Shown here: positions 28,360-37,477 of the stretch, piece by piece | Numbering within the stretch: the first letter of the stretch is position 1 | Layout: each line of letters begins with the position of its first letter | Source: Methanolobus vulcani | GTDB lineage: Archaea > Halobacteriota > Methanosarcinia > Methanosarcinales > Methanosarcinaceae | Assembly: GCF_900100715.1 (NCBI RefSeq) | Contig: NZ_FNCA01000001.1 | Span: forward strand, 124,001 to 188,000 | Direction: 5' to 3' | DNA length: 64,000 nucleotides | Notes under the pieces: model-generated | What the model was told of the DNA's origin: nothing | The model's database searches: none | What the model saw: the letters and a program-made list of their open reading frames with translations, nothing else | Translations under genes and position numbers: made by a program

Positions 28360-30165
28360 ATGATGCTGGAAAGCAAATGTATAATTATCGCAGGAGAAGA
28401 AGCCGGACCCAAGTCCAATAAGATGGGGGGCATATGGAATGTCATTGATGCTGAAGCTAAAAGTCTTGCAAGTCTGATAGCAAAAGGAGTTATCGATGAA
28501 GTGCCTGCTCCGACCATAGTTGTTGCAGGACCGTACTACGGTCACAGCGGCTCAGACTGGAACAAAGGACTGAATCGTATCACGGATATGAGCGAATTTG
28601 AAGAGCTTGAACCAGAAGGTCCTATTTTCGAAGCCATCGAGAACCTGAAGATCAAAGGTATTGAAGTTTTTCCCGGTGTTGAGATAGTCCATGATGTGAA
28701 GATAATCTACCTGATGTTCAAGACAAATGATTTTTGCCGTGTCAGTGTGGAATACAAAGGAGAGGAAACATGCCTGGCAAATGCTGTAAAAGGAGAAGCA
28801 TTTGATTTGATAGGCCTAGATTCTATGACCTATGAGAGTATGGGCAATGGTATGGAATACAGCCATTATGTCAATCTATCCTATGCCATCTCAGAATTTG
28901 TAAAAGAGCTGGTAACGTCAAGGGATACAAGCTCTGAAGAATACCATGACAAAGCGATTTCCGAGTTCGCAGCATCTCTGATGCCAGCGGTTCACGTTTC
29001 ACTTCACTGTCACGAGTTCGGTGTATTCTATGCACTTGCAAGACTTAAGAAACTGGGAATCAGTGTAAAAAGCGTTGCAACATACCATGCAACACTTCCG
29101 GGAAGATCTTCAGGACATAAATCCATACAGAAGATAAGAGAAAATGATAGTTCCTGGGATAGCGGTGTGCCGGTCAACTTCGCAAAGCTGGAATCGTTAT
29201 CAGGATTTGCGGATGTTGTCACTGCTGTTGGAGATTCCACACGTAAGGAAATAAAACTCTTCTATGGAATTGATTCTATTGTTGTTCGAAATGGAATTGA
29301 CAACGATGAGGAAGAAGATATTGAATGGGAGAAGAAAACAGAGTGCAGGGATAGAATACAAAACTTCCTTTCGGATAAATTATATGCAGTTTACAATGGT
29401 AAGGTAATACCTCCTGAAAGGATCATACCCATTTTTTCAATATCACGTATCGAGATCGAGAACAAAGGTTACCCCGACCTGCTGGATTCACTTGTACTAC
29501 TTGACAGAATGGTCAAGGTCGAGATCGATGCAGGACATCTCGATGATAAATACCGTGTTATCTGCTTTATAATAGCAGCCCACGGACCAAAAACCAATCC
29601 ACCTGAGAATTTCCCTATAAACCTCCCGGAAGAAGTGTTGGTGGGTGAAGAAATACGCCTCCAGCAGATGATCAAAGCCAGAGGTCTGGAATGTTCGAAA
29701 CTTACTGACGGTAGCAGACATGTCTCAGCAGTCCTTTACCCGCAGTGGATATCTGACCATGACGGCGGACTTAATATGAGATCCGATGAGCTCATGGCAG
29801 GCTGTATTGCAGGGGTATTCCCTTCAAAATACGAACCATTCCTGCTTACGGGACTTGAAGCAGGAAAAGAAGCAACCCCAAGTATCGTTAGTAAGATATG
29901 CGGATTTAGTGATGCTCTCAAGACCCTCAAAAGACTTGTTATGGGAATGGGAGGTGTCATTGTTGTTGACAACATCAATATCCCGTATCTGGAATCAATT
30001 GCAGACTACGCGCTTGCAATGGATTATTTCATTGACACATTCACCGATGATAAGGTTAAGTATAACCTTCTTTGCCAGGAAGCAAATCTCCTTGCAAAGG
30101 ACATGAACTGGGAAGAACCAATAAAGACGTATTATGAACTTTTAACCGGAACAAGAATGGAGTGA
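28360..30165 (+). CDS. Glycogen synthase-like glycosyltransferase (GT3 type)
   Basis: The 601 residues have the layout of eukaryotic-type glycogen synthase (GT3), which elongates alpha-1,4-glucan from UDP-glucose. The N-terminal Rossmann half has the GGIWNVI donor loop (bacterial GT5: KTGGLADV), and HCHEFGVFYALARLK and ATYHATLPGRS follow. The C-terminal half has the acceptor/donor motif YPQWISDHDGGLNMRSDE, then AGVFPSKYEPFLLTGLEAG, the GT3/GT5 E-x7-E signature region. SD GGGAGACGGGA precedes ATG 28360. It is the first gene of a co-directional carbohydrate run; galT starts three bases after its stop. No ADP-glucose pyrophosphorylase is in the window, consistent with UDP-glucose use (inference). 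Confidence 0.82.
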   Translation: MMLESKCIIIAGEEAGPKSNKMGGIWNVIDAEAKSLASLIAKGVIDEVPAPTIVVAGPYYGHSGSDWNKGLNRITDMSEFEELEPEGPIFEAIENLKIKGIEVFPGVEIVHDVKIIYLMFKTNDFCRVSVEYKGEETCLANAVKGEAFDLIGLDSMTYESMGNGMEYSHYVNLSYAISEFVKELVTSRDTSSEEYHDKAISEFAASLMPAVHVSLHCHEFGVFYALARLKKLGISVKSVATYHATLPGRSSGHKSIQKIRENDSSWDSGVPVNFAKLESLSGFADVVTAVGDSTRKEIKLFYGIDSIVVRNGIDNDEEEDIEWEKKTECRDRIQNFLSDKLYAVYNGKVIPPERIIPIFSISRIEIENKGYPDLLDSLVLLDRMVKVEIDAGHLDDKYRVICFIIAAHGPKTNPPENFPINLPEEVLVGEEIRLQQMIKARGLECSKLTDGSRHVSAVLYPQWISDHDGGLNMRSDELMAGCIAGVFPSKYEPFLLTGLEAGKEATPSIVSKICGFSDALKTLKRLVMGMGGVIVVDNINIPYLESIADYALAMDYFIDTFTDDKVKYNLLCQEANLLAKDMNWEEPIKTYYELLTGTRME

Positions 30166-30168
30166 AAC

Positions 30169-31146
30169 ATGTCCGAGATACGCAAACACTATTTCCTTGA
30201 TGAATATTGTATAATAGCATCCGGAAGAGCCAAAAGGCCATCCGCACCAAAAGCCTGTGGAGAGGACATGAAAGCAGGTAGTTGTGTATTTTGCGGCGGT
30301 CATGAAGATAAGACCCCTCCTGCACAGGCCGTTTACAAAGACGGGGAAATACTGAAAGATACTGATGAAGCACTGATCAGGGACTGGCAGGTCAGGTGTA
30401 TACCAAACCTCTATCCTGCACTATCCCCTGATGCCGAGGAAGTTCAGAATTCCGGCTTTGAGGCAAAAAAAGGGTATGGATATCATGAAGTAATAATAGA
30501 AAGTCCGTCCCATGAAAATAAAATAAACCTTTTTTCAGATGAAGAAGTCCTGCTTCTTATGAAAGCCTACAGGGACAGGGTTATGCATTACCAGTCTCAG
30601 GAAGGTGTTGAGTATGTATCACTCTTTAAGAACTGGGGAAAAAAGGCGGGTGCTTCCCTGGAACACACCCACTCCCAGCTCATTGCGGTTCCTTTGATGC
30701 CACCATCTCTTGTTAAAGAAAAAAAGGCTATTTCTGAGATGAACAATTGTCCTTATTGCCGCATCATTGAGAAAGAGAAAGGAAAAGAAAGACAGGTCTA
30801 CGAGAATGATGATTTCATTCTCATTGCACCATACTTTTCCAGGAACCAGTACGAAATGTGGATGCTTCCAAAAAAGCACGTGAACCACATCTCCGCTTTC
30901 ACTGATGAGATGCTCATGTCTCTTGGAGACTGCATACGAACCGCTGTCAAATTGCTTGACAGAACGATACCGGAGCTGGCATACAATTACATGTTCTTCC
31001 AGATAGACCATGACCTTAGCTATCATTTCAATGTGAGGATTGTACCAATCACTTCAATTGCAGCGGGATTTGAAAAGAACACGGACATATACATTAATAC
31101 TATCCCGCCAGAAATAGCTGTAGAGCATTTGCTGAATCCTGAATAA
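30169..31146 (+). CDS. galT: Galactose-1-phosphate uridylyltransferase family protein
   Basis: This 325-residue HIT-superfamily nucleotidyltransferase has the active-site motif EHTHSQLIA (nucleophile His168), CxxC zinc ligands at the N-terminus (CVFCGG), a second CPYCRII pair and the PxHVNHIS loop of the C-terminal half. It exchanges UMP between hexose-1-phosphates; here it probably supplies or consumes UDP-glucose for the synthase in front, from which it is separated by three bases. No galE or galK is nearby, so the role may be broader than galactose use; archaeal members can act as UTP/ADP-glucose transferases. Residue pattern and length match GalT. Confidence 0.87.
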   Translation: MSEIRKHYFLDEYCIIASGRAKRPSAPKACGEDMKAGSCVFCGGHEDKTPPAQAVYKDGEILKDTDEALIRDWQVRCIPNLYPALSPDAEEVQNSGFEAKKGYGYHEVIIESPSHENKINLFSDEEVLLLMKAYRDRVMHYQSQEGVEYVSLFKNWGKKAGASLEHTHSQLIAVPLMPPSLVKEKKAISEMNNCPYCRIIEKEKGKERQVYENDDFILIAPYFSRNQYEMWMLPKKHVNHISAFTDEMLMSLGDCIRTAVKLLDRTIPELAYNYMFFQIDHDLSYHFNVRIVPITSIAAGFEKNTDIYINTIPPEIAVEHLLNPE

Positions 31147-31171
31147 GGAATCTGCATTAAGAAGGGATCTG

Positions 31172-32353
31172 ATGGGAAATAAATTAAGAATCGCCATGTT
31201 CTCATGGGAAAGCCTTAATTCCATAACCGTTGGCGGACTGGCACCCCATGTAACCGAGCTTTCAGAAGCTCTGGCACTTCAAGGACATGACATTCATATT
31301 TTTACACGCAATAAGGATATGTTGCCTTATGAGGTCATAAACGGCGTTCATTACCACAGGATATACCACGCCCTTGACGGCGGTATTGTCCAGCAGATGG
31401 ACAGTATGTGTGACTCAATGTACAGTGCATTCACTGAAGCCACCAATACGTTTGGGAAATTTGACCTTACACACGTACATGACTGGCATCCTGTAAACCT
31501 GGTATGCAGACTGAAAGAGGAATCAGGAATTCCTTTCATAATGACATACCATAGTACCGAATGGGGCAGGAACGGTAACAAACATGGCAACTGGTTGGAA
31601 GCCATGGAGATAAGCCACCGGGAATGGAGGGGTGGCTACGAATCTGCAAAAGTAATAGTCACATCCACAAAACTAAAAGATGAGATCCAGTACCTTTACC
31701 AGATCCCGGATTACAAGATCAGCATAATACCCAATGGCATACACGGGGACAAAATGAGGATGGATGTGGACCCTGGCAAACTAAAAGAAGAGTATGGGAT
31801 ACATCCATACGCACCTGTTGTTCTTTTTGTTGGAAGGATGAATTACCAGAAAGGTCCTGATCTTTTTGTGAAAGCTATTCCGGCAATTCTGGCAAACAAA
31901 TGGGACGTAAAGTTTGTCATTATAGGTGAAGGTGAAATGCGACCCGAATGTGAAAGGCTTGCACATGAACTGAAAGTTATGGACAGTTGTCGCTTCCTTG
32001 GTTATGTAGATGAATCCGTGAAGAAGAAGTGGATGAATGCCTGCAACCTGATATGTGTCCCAAGCCGCAACGAACCTTTCGGTATAATCCTTCTAGAAGC
32101 ATGGGATGCCGGGAAGAATATAGTTGCAACCGATGCAATCTCTCTTATTGATAATTTCAAGGACGGAGTCATAGTTTACCAGAATCCGGATTCCATTGCA
32201 TGGGGAATAAATCACGTACTTAACAATTATGCTGACGATGAACTTGGAAAAGAAGGTAAGAAACTCATAGGAACAAGATACAACTGGGACAACATAGCAG
32301 AATCCACAGTTGATGTTTACAATGAACAATTGCAACATGTCCGGGATCAGTAA
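31172..32353 (+). CDS. GT4 family glycosyltransferase (glycogen-synthase-like), copy 1
   Basis: This 393-residue GT-B enzyme has the N-terminal donor-independent motif FSWESLNSITVGGLAPHVTE (GGLAPHV resembles KxGGL of glycogen synthases), HVHDWHPVN and TYHSTEWGRNG. The C-terminal nucleotide-sugar half has FVGRMNYQKGPD and the E-x7-E signature PSRNEPFGIILLEAWDAGK. It is probably an alpha-glucan or maltose-1-phosphate/trehalose-type glucosyltransferase, but the donor is not readable. A close paralogue lies at 42345; many motifs are identical. It follows galT by 25 bases with SD AAGGGA and precedes corA by 30 bases. Confidence 0.87.
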   Translation: MGNKLRIAMFSWESLNSITVGGLAPHVTELSEALALQGHDIHIFTRNKDMLPYEVINGVHYHRIYHALDGGIVQQMDSMCDSMYSAFTEATNTFGKFDLTHVHDWHPVNLVCRLKEESGIPFIMTYHSTEWGRNGNKHGNWLEAMEISHREWRGGYESAKVIVTSTKLKDEIQYLYQIPDYKISIIPNGIHGDKMRMDVDPGKLKEEYGIHPYAPVVLFVGRMNYQKGPDLFVKAIPAILANKWDVKFVIIGEGEMRPECERLAHELKVMDSCRFLGYVDESVKKKWMNACNLICVPSRNEPFGIILLEAWDAGKNIVATDAISLIDNFKDGVIVYQNPDSIAWGINHVLNNYADDELGKEGKKLIGTRYNWDNIAESTVDVYNEQLQHVRDQ

Positions 32354-32383
32354 AACGATAATGAATTAGTATGGAGTGGGATA

Positions 32384-33448
32384 ATGAAAAAATTGTTTTA
32401 CAAATCTTCGAGAAAAGCAGGGCTTTCACCTGGATCCTTGATACATATCGGTGAGGAGAGAACAGAAAAGCCCAAGATAACCCTTATCGACTATGACAAC
32501 GATAACTATCAGGAACGTGTAGTTGAAAATGTAGAGGAATGTTTCCCTTTTAAGGACTATCCTACTGTAACATGGATAAACGTGGATGGAATCCATCAGG
32601 TAGACATAATTGAAAAACTGGGAATGCATTTTGGGCTTCATCCTCTTGTAATGGAAGATATTGTACACACCACACAGCGTCCGAAGATGGAGGACTACGA
32701 TTCCTACATATATATTGTCCTGAAAATGCTCTGGTTCAATAATGATGATACTGATGTTAAAGCTGAACAGGTAAGTATTATTCTCGGAGATAATTTCGTT
32801 CTGTCCTTCCAGGAACTTGAAGGCGATACTTTCAATTTTGTCAGGGAAAGAATACGAACTGGAAAAGGCAGAATAAGACAGATGGGAGCCGACTATCTTG
32901 CATACGCGCTCCTTGACTCTATTGTTGACAATTACTTCATTATCATTGAAAAATTCGGAGAGATAATTGAGGATCTTGAGGAAGAGCTGGTGGAAAATCC
33001 AGAACCAAGAACCCTCCAGAACATACACGATCTGAAAAAGGAGATGATATTTCTTCGCAAATCAGTATGGCCGCTCAGAGAAGTTATCAGTGGACTTGAA
33101 CGCTCGGAATCACATCTCATAAAAGATACCACATTCGTATTCCTCAAAGATGTCTACGACCATACAATACAGGTTGCAGATGCCATTGAAACATATAGGG
33201 ACATACTTTCCGGAATACTGGATGTTTACCTGTCAAGTGTAAGCAACAAGATGAACGAGGTAATGAAAACACTCACCATAATTGCAACCATATTCATCCC
33301 TCTGACCTTCCTTGCAGGAATATATGGAATGAATTTCAGTTATATGCCTGAGCTGGGATGGAAATGGGGTTATCCGGCTGTGTGGGTAATCAATATAACG
33401 ATATGCATTTCTATGTATGCGTATTTCCGAAGGAAGAACTGGCTTTAA
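32384..33448 (+). CDS. corA: CorA-like Mg2+/Co2+ channel
   Basis: This 354-residue divalent-cation channel has a large acidic cytoplasmic funnel domain, the long stalk helix and two C-terminal helices. The signature YGMNF closes the first helix (FLAGIYGMNFSY), and the extracellular loop and second helix end in a basic tail (RRKNWL). It forms pentamers in the inner membrane. It is unusual for CorA to be inside a glycogen cluster; Mg2+ is needed by sugar-nucleotide enzymes, so co-supply is possible but is inference. SD GGAGTGGG precedes the ATG; spacing to the preceding GT4 gene is 30 bases. Confidence 0.93.
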   Translation: MKKLFYKSSRKAGLSPGSLIHIGEERTEKPKITLIDYDNDNYQERVVENVEECFPFKDYPTVTWINVDGIHQVDIIEKLGMHFGLHPLVMEDIVHTTQRPKMEDYDSYIYIVLKMLWFNNDDTDVKAEQVSIILGDNFVLSFQELEGDTFNFVRERIRTGKGRIRQMGADYLAYALLDSIVDNYFIIIEKFGEIIEDLEEELVENPEPRTLQNIHDLKKEMIFLRKSVWPLREVISGLERSESHLIKDTTFVFLKDVYDHTIQVADAIETYRDILSGILDVYLSSVSNKMNEVMKTLTIIATIFIPLTFLAGIYGMNFSYMPELGWKWGYPAVWVINITICISMYAYFRRKNWL

Positions 33449-33483
33449 TATTAAATGAATAACAAAACGAGTAGCGATCCAAG

Positions 33484-34197
33484 ATGTTTGAGATATATCA
33501 CCCACCGTTTACCACAGAAGCTGAAGACACTAAAATAATAGTTGAAAAACAGGGAGATGACCTCATATATAAGCGCCTGTTCAGAGGAAAAGAGGAAAAA
33601 GAACTTGTTTTGCTAAACAACGATGGAGACATAACAATAAATCCTATTGAACCGGTAAACCTTCCTGAAGCTATCACTTCTTTTCTACTTATAGAATTTA
33701 AAAGGTCAGCAATTATCCGTTCCGGGGATAAGAAAAAAATCTATCTTAAATTTCCTGTGGAGATAGGGGTCTTTATTAGTGACAAATCTGGAAATCATGA
33801 AGTGATCGATATTTTCACATTCAATAAAGTTAAGTACACACTTTATGGAAGCCATACACAGGGCATAATCTGCAGGCATTGGGAAAGCGACATATATACT
33901 GATGAGCCGGACACAGAGAAACTCTATGAAGGATTCATAGAACTGGATATTGCTAATGAATCCAATCACCAGATGGAGATCACAAATGCAATATTCAACG
34001 CCTATGGTATGAAGATCTACTTCGGGGATAAGAGACTTGGTATGAAAGCCAGTATGAAGATAATAAACAAGCTCCTTGCTGAAACGGATTTCAGTACTTA
34101 TCCTACAACATCCAGGTTCAAGCGTTCAATGGAACTCTACACAGCACGTAAACTTGCAATAACAAGCACTAAGGGGATCATGGAGTTTGGTATATGA
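33484..34197 (+). CDS. DUF432 family protein
   Basis: This 237-residue soluble protein has no signal or membrane segment and reads as mixed beta-rich with a helical C-terminus (MKIINKLLAETDF). It matches the archaeal DUF432 family in length and N-terminal start (MFEIYHPPFTT). No enzyme motif is visible. Its stop overlaps the start of the following mscS gene by ATGA, so the two proteins are translationally coupled, suggesting a regulator or partner of the channel. Function is unknown. Confidence 0.75.
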   Translation: MFEIYHPPFTTEAEDTKIIVEKQGDDLIYKRLFRGKEEKELVLLNNDGDITINPIEPVNLPEAITSFLLIEFKRSAIIRSGDKKKIYLKFPVEIGVFISDKSGNHEVIDIFTFNKVKYTLYGSHTQGIICRHWESDIYTDEPDTEKLYEGFIELDIANESNHQMEITNAIFNAYGMKIYFGDKRLGMKASMKIINKLLAETDFSTYPTTSRFKRSMELYTARKLAITSTKGIMEFGI

Positions 34198-35066
34198 GCA
34201 ATAACAGCACCACCAGCACAGTTTCATCATATATACCAGCACTCTCTGATCCGCTATTTCAGATAACAACAGTAATAGCTGTTCTTTTCTTTACAATATT
34301 GATAGCAAAAGGCATAACGATTTATTTACAGAGGTCGCTTAAGGATAAGATGGACAAGGAGCATCTGAATATCCTTATTAAGTCCATCTATTACGGATCA
34401 ATAGTTATTGCTGTGGTAGGAGTTATTTTCCCGTATCTTCAGATCAATACCTCAGGTCTCCTTGTCGCCGGAGGAGTTGTTGGTATAGTTCTTGGTTTTG
34501 CCAGTCAGAGTATCATGGGCAATTTAATTTCTGGAATTTTCCTTATGGTTGAACGACCCATAAAGATTGGGGACCAGGTTAATATTGATAATAAGCTGGG
34601 TTATGTTGAAGATATAAAGATAATCTCCACCATAATCCGCACCTATGATGGTCTTTTTATCAGGCTTCCTAATGAAACGGTTTTCACAACCAGCATAACA
34701 AATTATGTTGCAAACCTTACCAGGAGGTTTGAATATGTGGTTGGGATCCGGTACAATGATGATGCTGATGAAGCTATAAAGATCATCAAGGACATAATCG
34801 ACTGGGAACCTTTTGCTTTGGTCAATCCCGGACCAAGTATTTTTGTTGACACATTGGGTGATAACGCGGTCAATATCATTGTCAGAATATGGGCACCTGC
34901 AACACAATGGTATGATATGAAAACCAGGCTTCTCTGGATAATCAAGAAAACACTTGAAGAGAACGGTATAGAGATCGCATTCCCACAGAGAACGATATGG
35001 TTTGCCAGTGAACTGAACACCAGAAAGATGTCAGATATTTCAGAAACAGGATATGATGAGCAATGA
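34194..35066 (+). CDS. MscS family mechanosensitive channel (second copy)
   Basis: This 290-residue channel has a Ser/Thr-rich N-terminus, three hydrophobic segments and the Gly-rich pore helix GVVGIVLGFASQSIMGNLIS. It continues RPIKIGDQVNI and the MscS beta and alpha/beta domains, ending in a variable polar tail. It differs from the other MscS copy (22515). It overlaps DUF432 upstream (ATGA) and the first GH57 gene downstream (ATGA), which ties a tension-gated channel to glycogen-type enzymes on one message. Confidence 0.92.
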   Translation: MSNNSTTSTVSSYIPALSDPLFQITTVIAVLFFTILIAKGITIYLQRSLKDKMDKEHLNILIKSIYYGSIVIAVVGVIFPYLQINTSGLLVAGGVVGIVLGFASQSIMGNLISGIFLMVERPIKIGDQVNIDNKLGYVEDIKIISTIIRTYDGLFIRLPNETVFTTSITNYVANLTRRFEYVVGIRYNDDADEAIKIIKDIIDWEPFALVNPGPSIFVDTLGDNAVNIIVRIWAPATQWYDMKTRLLWIIKKTLEENGIEIAFPQRTIWFASELNTRKMSDISETGYDEQ

Positions 35067-36241
35067 AAGCCGTATGCGTTTGTTTTGAGGTACATCTGCC
35101 TTTGCCTTTGCGCTGGTACTGGCCAAGAGAAGGATACGGAGATGTCCATATAGAAAAATACTTTGACATGGAAAAAGCATTCCATAACTTCACAAAATTT
35201 GCCGCAAACATTGAAACATTAAATGAAGCACTGGCTAAGTCTATTGAGAACGGGGGTAAATACACACTTGATATATCCGGCGTTTTTCTTGAACAGTGCA
35301 AATGGGCTCCTGAAATAATAGAGGGATTTAAAAAACTTGGGAACAAGAATGTCTCATTTGCAGCCTCACCTTATTATCACTCCATATCATGCCTGTTTCC
35401 AAGCCTGGCTGAATTCAAAGAACAGGTGGAAATGGATATAGAAGTTATCCGGGATGTTTTTGGCACTGAGCCTGAAACTTTTGTAAATACGGAACTGCTG
35501 TTTGATAAAAAGATAATGAAGACTCTTCATGAAATGGGATTCAAGTGCTTTATTTCCGAAGGCTCACACAATATCATGAACGGATATGACCCCATGCATG
35601 TTTATGATAACGAAGTCCCGACACTTCTGAGACACATAAACCTGAGTGAGGATCTGGAGATAAAATTCTCAGATAAAGGATGGCCAGGATACCCACTTAT
35701 CGCTGACAAATTCGCATCATGGATATCAAGCATGAAAGGCGAGGTAATTACGCTTTACATAAAATACGATGCTATCAACACTCATCTTCAGAAGAATGAA
35801 GGAATACTCGAATTTCTTCATGAGCTCCCAATATGCCTGAAAAAACATGGCGTGAAAATGCTATTAGCTGAAGAGGCTGTGGAAAGTTTCAAAAAGACAG
35901 AACTTTCTTCCCTCGAATCAAAAACAACAGCACGTTATGGAATGCACAACCTGCTTGGAAATCATGCACAGCATCTTTTCATGCATGAACTTGTTGATAT
36001 TGGCGAGATGCTTGAAAAAATGGGCGATAGCGGAAAAAAAGAGGAACTAACAAAGATCTTCAGATACCTGCAGCAGAGCGAGATATTCCTGGAAATGAAT
36101 TCCGAGGAAAGAAGGCTTGGATATGAGAGAGCAGTAAATGATATTTCCATACTTTCAGACATCGAACGGGCAATAATTATAGCAGAAGCAACTGAAGCTG
36201 CAGAGAATAAATCTGCCGGGAAAAAGGAGGCTGCACAATGA
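35063..36241 (+). CDS. Degenerate GH57-family protein, probably non-catalytic
   Basis: The 392 residues align along their length with the next gene's GH57 enzyme. Region 1 is HLP instead of HQP (11-13). Region 2 reads NVSFAAS without the usual Glu. Region 3 keeps the nucleophile-type Glu144 (VNTELLF). In region 4 the acid/base Asp is replaced by Lys234 (IKYDAINTHLQ aligned to MDYETFGEHQW). The C-terminus ends in an Ala/Lys/Glu-rich helix (AAENKSAGKKEAAQ). The loss of the acid/base residue suggests it no longer cleaves glycosidic bonds and may serve as a partner, carbohydrate sensor or scaffold of the following GH57. It overlaps both neighbours by four bases (ATGA). Confidence 0.82.
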   Translation: MKAVCVCFEVHLPLPLRWYWPREGYGDVHIEKYFDMEKAFHNFTKFAANIETLNEALAKSIENGGKYTLDISGVFLEQCKWAPEIIEGFKKLGNKNVSFAASPYYHSISCLFPSLAEFKEQVEMDIEVIRDVFGTEPETFVNTELLFDKKIMKTLHEMGFKCFISEGSHNIMNGYDPMHVYDNEVPTLLRHINLSEDLEIKFSDKGWPGYPLIADKFASWISSMKGEVITLYIKYDAINTHLQKNEGILEFLHELPICLKKHGVKMLLAEEAVESFKKTELSSLESKTTARYGMHNLLGNHAQHLFMHELVDIGEMLEKMGDSGKKEELTKIFRYLQQSEIFLEMNSEERRLGYERAVNDISILSDIERAIIIAEATEAAENKSAGKKEAAQ

Positions 36242-37434
36242 ACTCCATCTGTCCTTTCTTTGAAGTTCACCAGCCATACAGGCTGAGGTGGTTCTGGCCT
36301 GACCACAAGAAAGGTTTTGACCGCTATTTTGATGAAGCTGTCAACAAGGAGATTTTCCATAAGGTTGCAGGTAAATGTTATATTCCGGCAAACAGGACAT
36401 TGCTGGAGCTTATTGACGACACTGACGGCTACTTCAGAGCAAGTATGTCTGTCACTGGGACTTTGCTCGAACAATGCGTGGAATGGGGAGAAGATGTCCT
36501 GGAATCATTCCGGGACCTTGCTGAAACAGGATGCATTGAATTTCTGGACGAGACATGTTATCATTCCCTTGCATCACTTTTTGAATCAAAGGATGAGTTC
36601 ATGGATGAGGTTAAAGAACACCGCAACCTCATGTCTGAACTTATTGGTGTGAAGCCACGAATATTCAGGAACACTGAGATGCTCTACAACAACAGTGTTG
36701 CCCACTTTGTTGCAAAACTCGGATATGATGCCATTCTGACAGAAGGTATTGAGAGTATACTTCATGGAAGATCACCTGACCATGTATACAAGGCAAGGCA
36801 CTCAAACATTGCAGTTCTGTTGCGTAACTATAAACTAAGTGATGATATCGGTTATCGTTTCTCATCCAGATGGTGGGAGGAATATCCACTAACGGCAAGT
36901 AAATGGGCAGACTGGGCTTCCTGGAACCATGGGGAGACCCTTAACATCTTCATGGATTACGAAACATTCGGTGAACACCAATGGGAAGAAACTGGAATAT
37001 TCGACTTCCTCAAAGCATTACCAGGAGAGGTAAAGGACAGAGGAATGCGTTTTCTTACACCATCTCAGACCATTGACACATACAAACCTGCAGGTGAGAT
37101 AGATGTAGGAGACTTTTCCACTATTTCGTGGGCTGATATTGAACGAGACACCAGCGCCTGGCTTGGTAACGATATGCAACGCCGCTGTTTTGAAGAAATG
37201 AAATTGCTTGAACCCTATGTCAGGAAAACCAATGACCCCGAACTGCTCAGGATATGGAAACATATGCTTACATCCGACCACTATTACTACATGAGCACAA
37301 AATGGCTTGGTGACGGTGATGTGCATTCATATTTCAGCATTCATAACTCACCATACGATGCAGCAGTAAACTTCATGGCAGCACTTAATGATTTCAAGTC
37401 CCAGGTTTTCAGAGCCCTTAATCCACCAGCATAA
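36238..37434 (+). CDS. GH57 alpha-amylase/4-alpha-glucanotransferase family enzyme
   Basis: This 398-residue enzyme keeps the GH57 regions: HQP (11-13), region 2 GCIEFL, region 3 with nucleophile Glu147 (RNTEMLY), and region 4 MDYETFGEHQW with acid/base Asp240. It acts on alpha-1,4-glucans as amylase or glucanotransferase; the activity cannot be assigned further. It lacks a signal peptide, so acts on intracellular glycogen. It overlaps the inactive paralogue upstream by ATGA. The last about 100 residues are helical, as in the GH57 domain that follows the barrel. Confidence 0.88.
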   Translation: MNSICPFFEVHQPYRLRWFWPDHKKGFDRYFDEAVNKEIFHKVAGKCYIPANRTLLELIDDTDGYFRASMSVTGTLLEQCVEWGEDVLESFRDLAETGCIEFLDETCYHSLASLFESKDEFMDEVKEHRNLMSELIGVKPRIFRNTEMLYNNSVAHFVAKLGYDAILTEGIESILHGRSPDHVYKARHSNIAVLLRNYKLSDDIGYRFSSRWWEEYPLTASKWADWASWNHGETLNIFMDYETFGEHQWEETGIFDFLKALPGEVKDRGMRFLTPSQTIDTYKPAGEIDVGDFSTISWADIERDTSAWLGNDMQRRCFEEMKLLEPYVRKTNDPELLRIWKHMLTSDHYYYMSTKWLGDGDVHSYFSIHNSPYDAAVNFMAALNDFKSQVFRALNPPA

Positions 37435-37477
37435 TAATATATTGCGTAATGTCATATAATTCATCTGGAGTTTGTGT

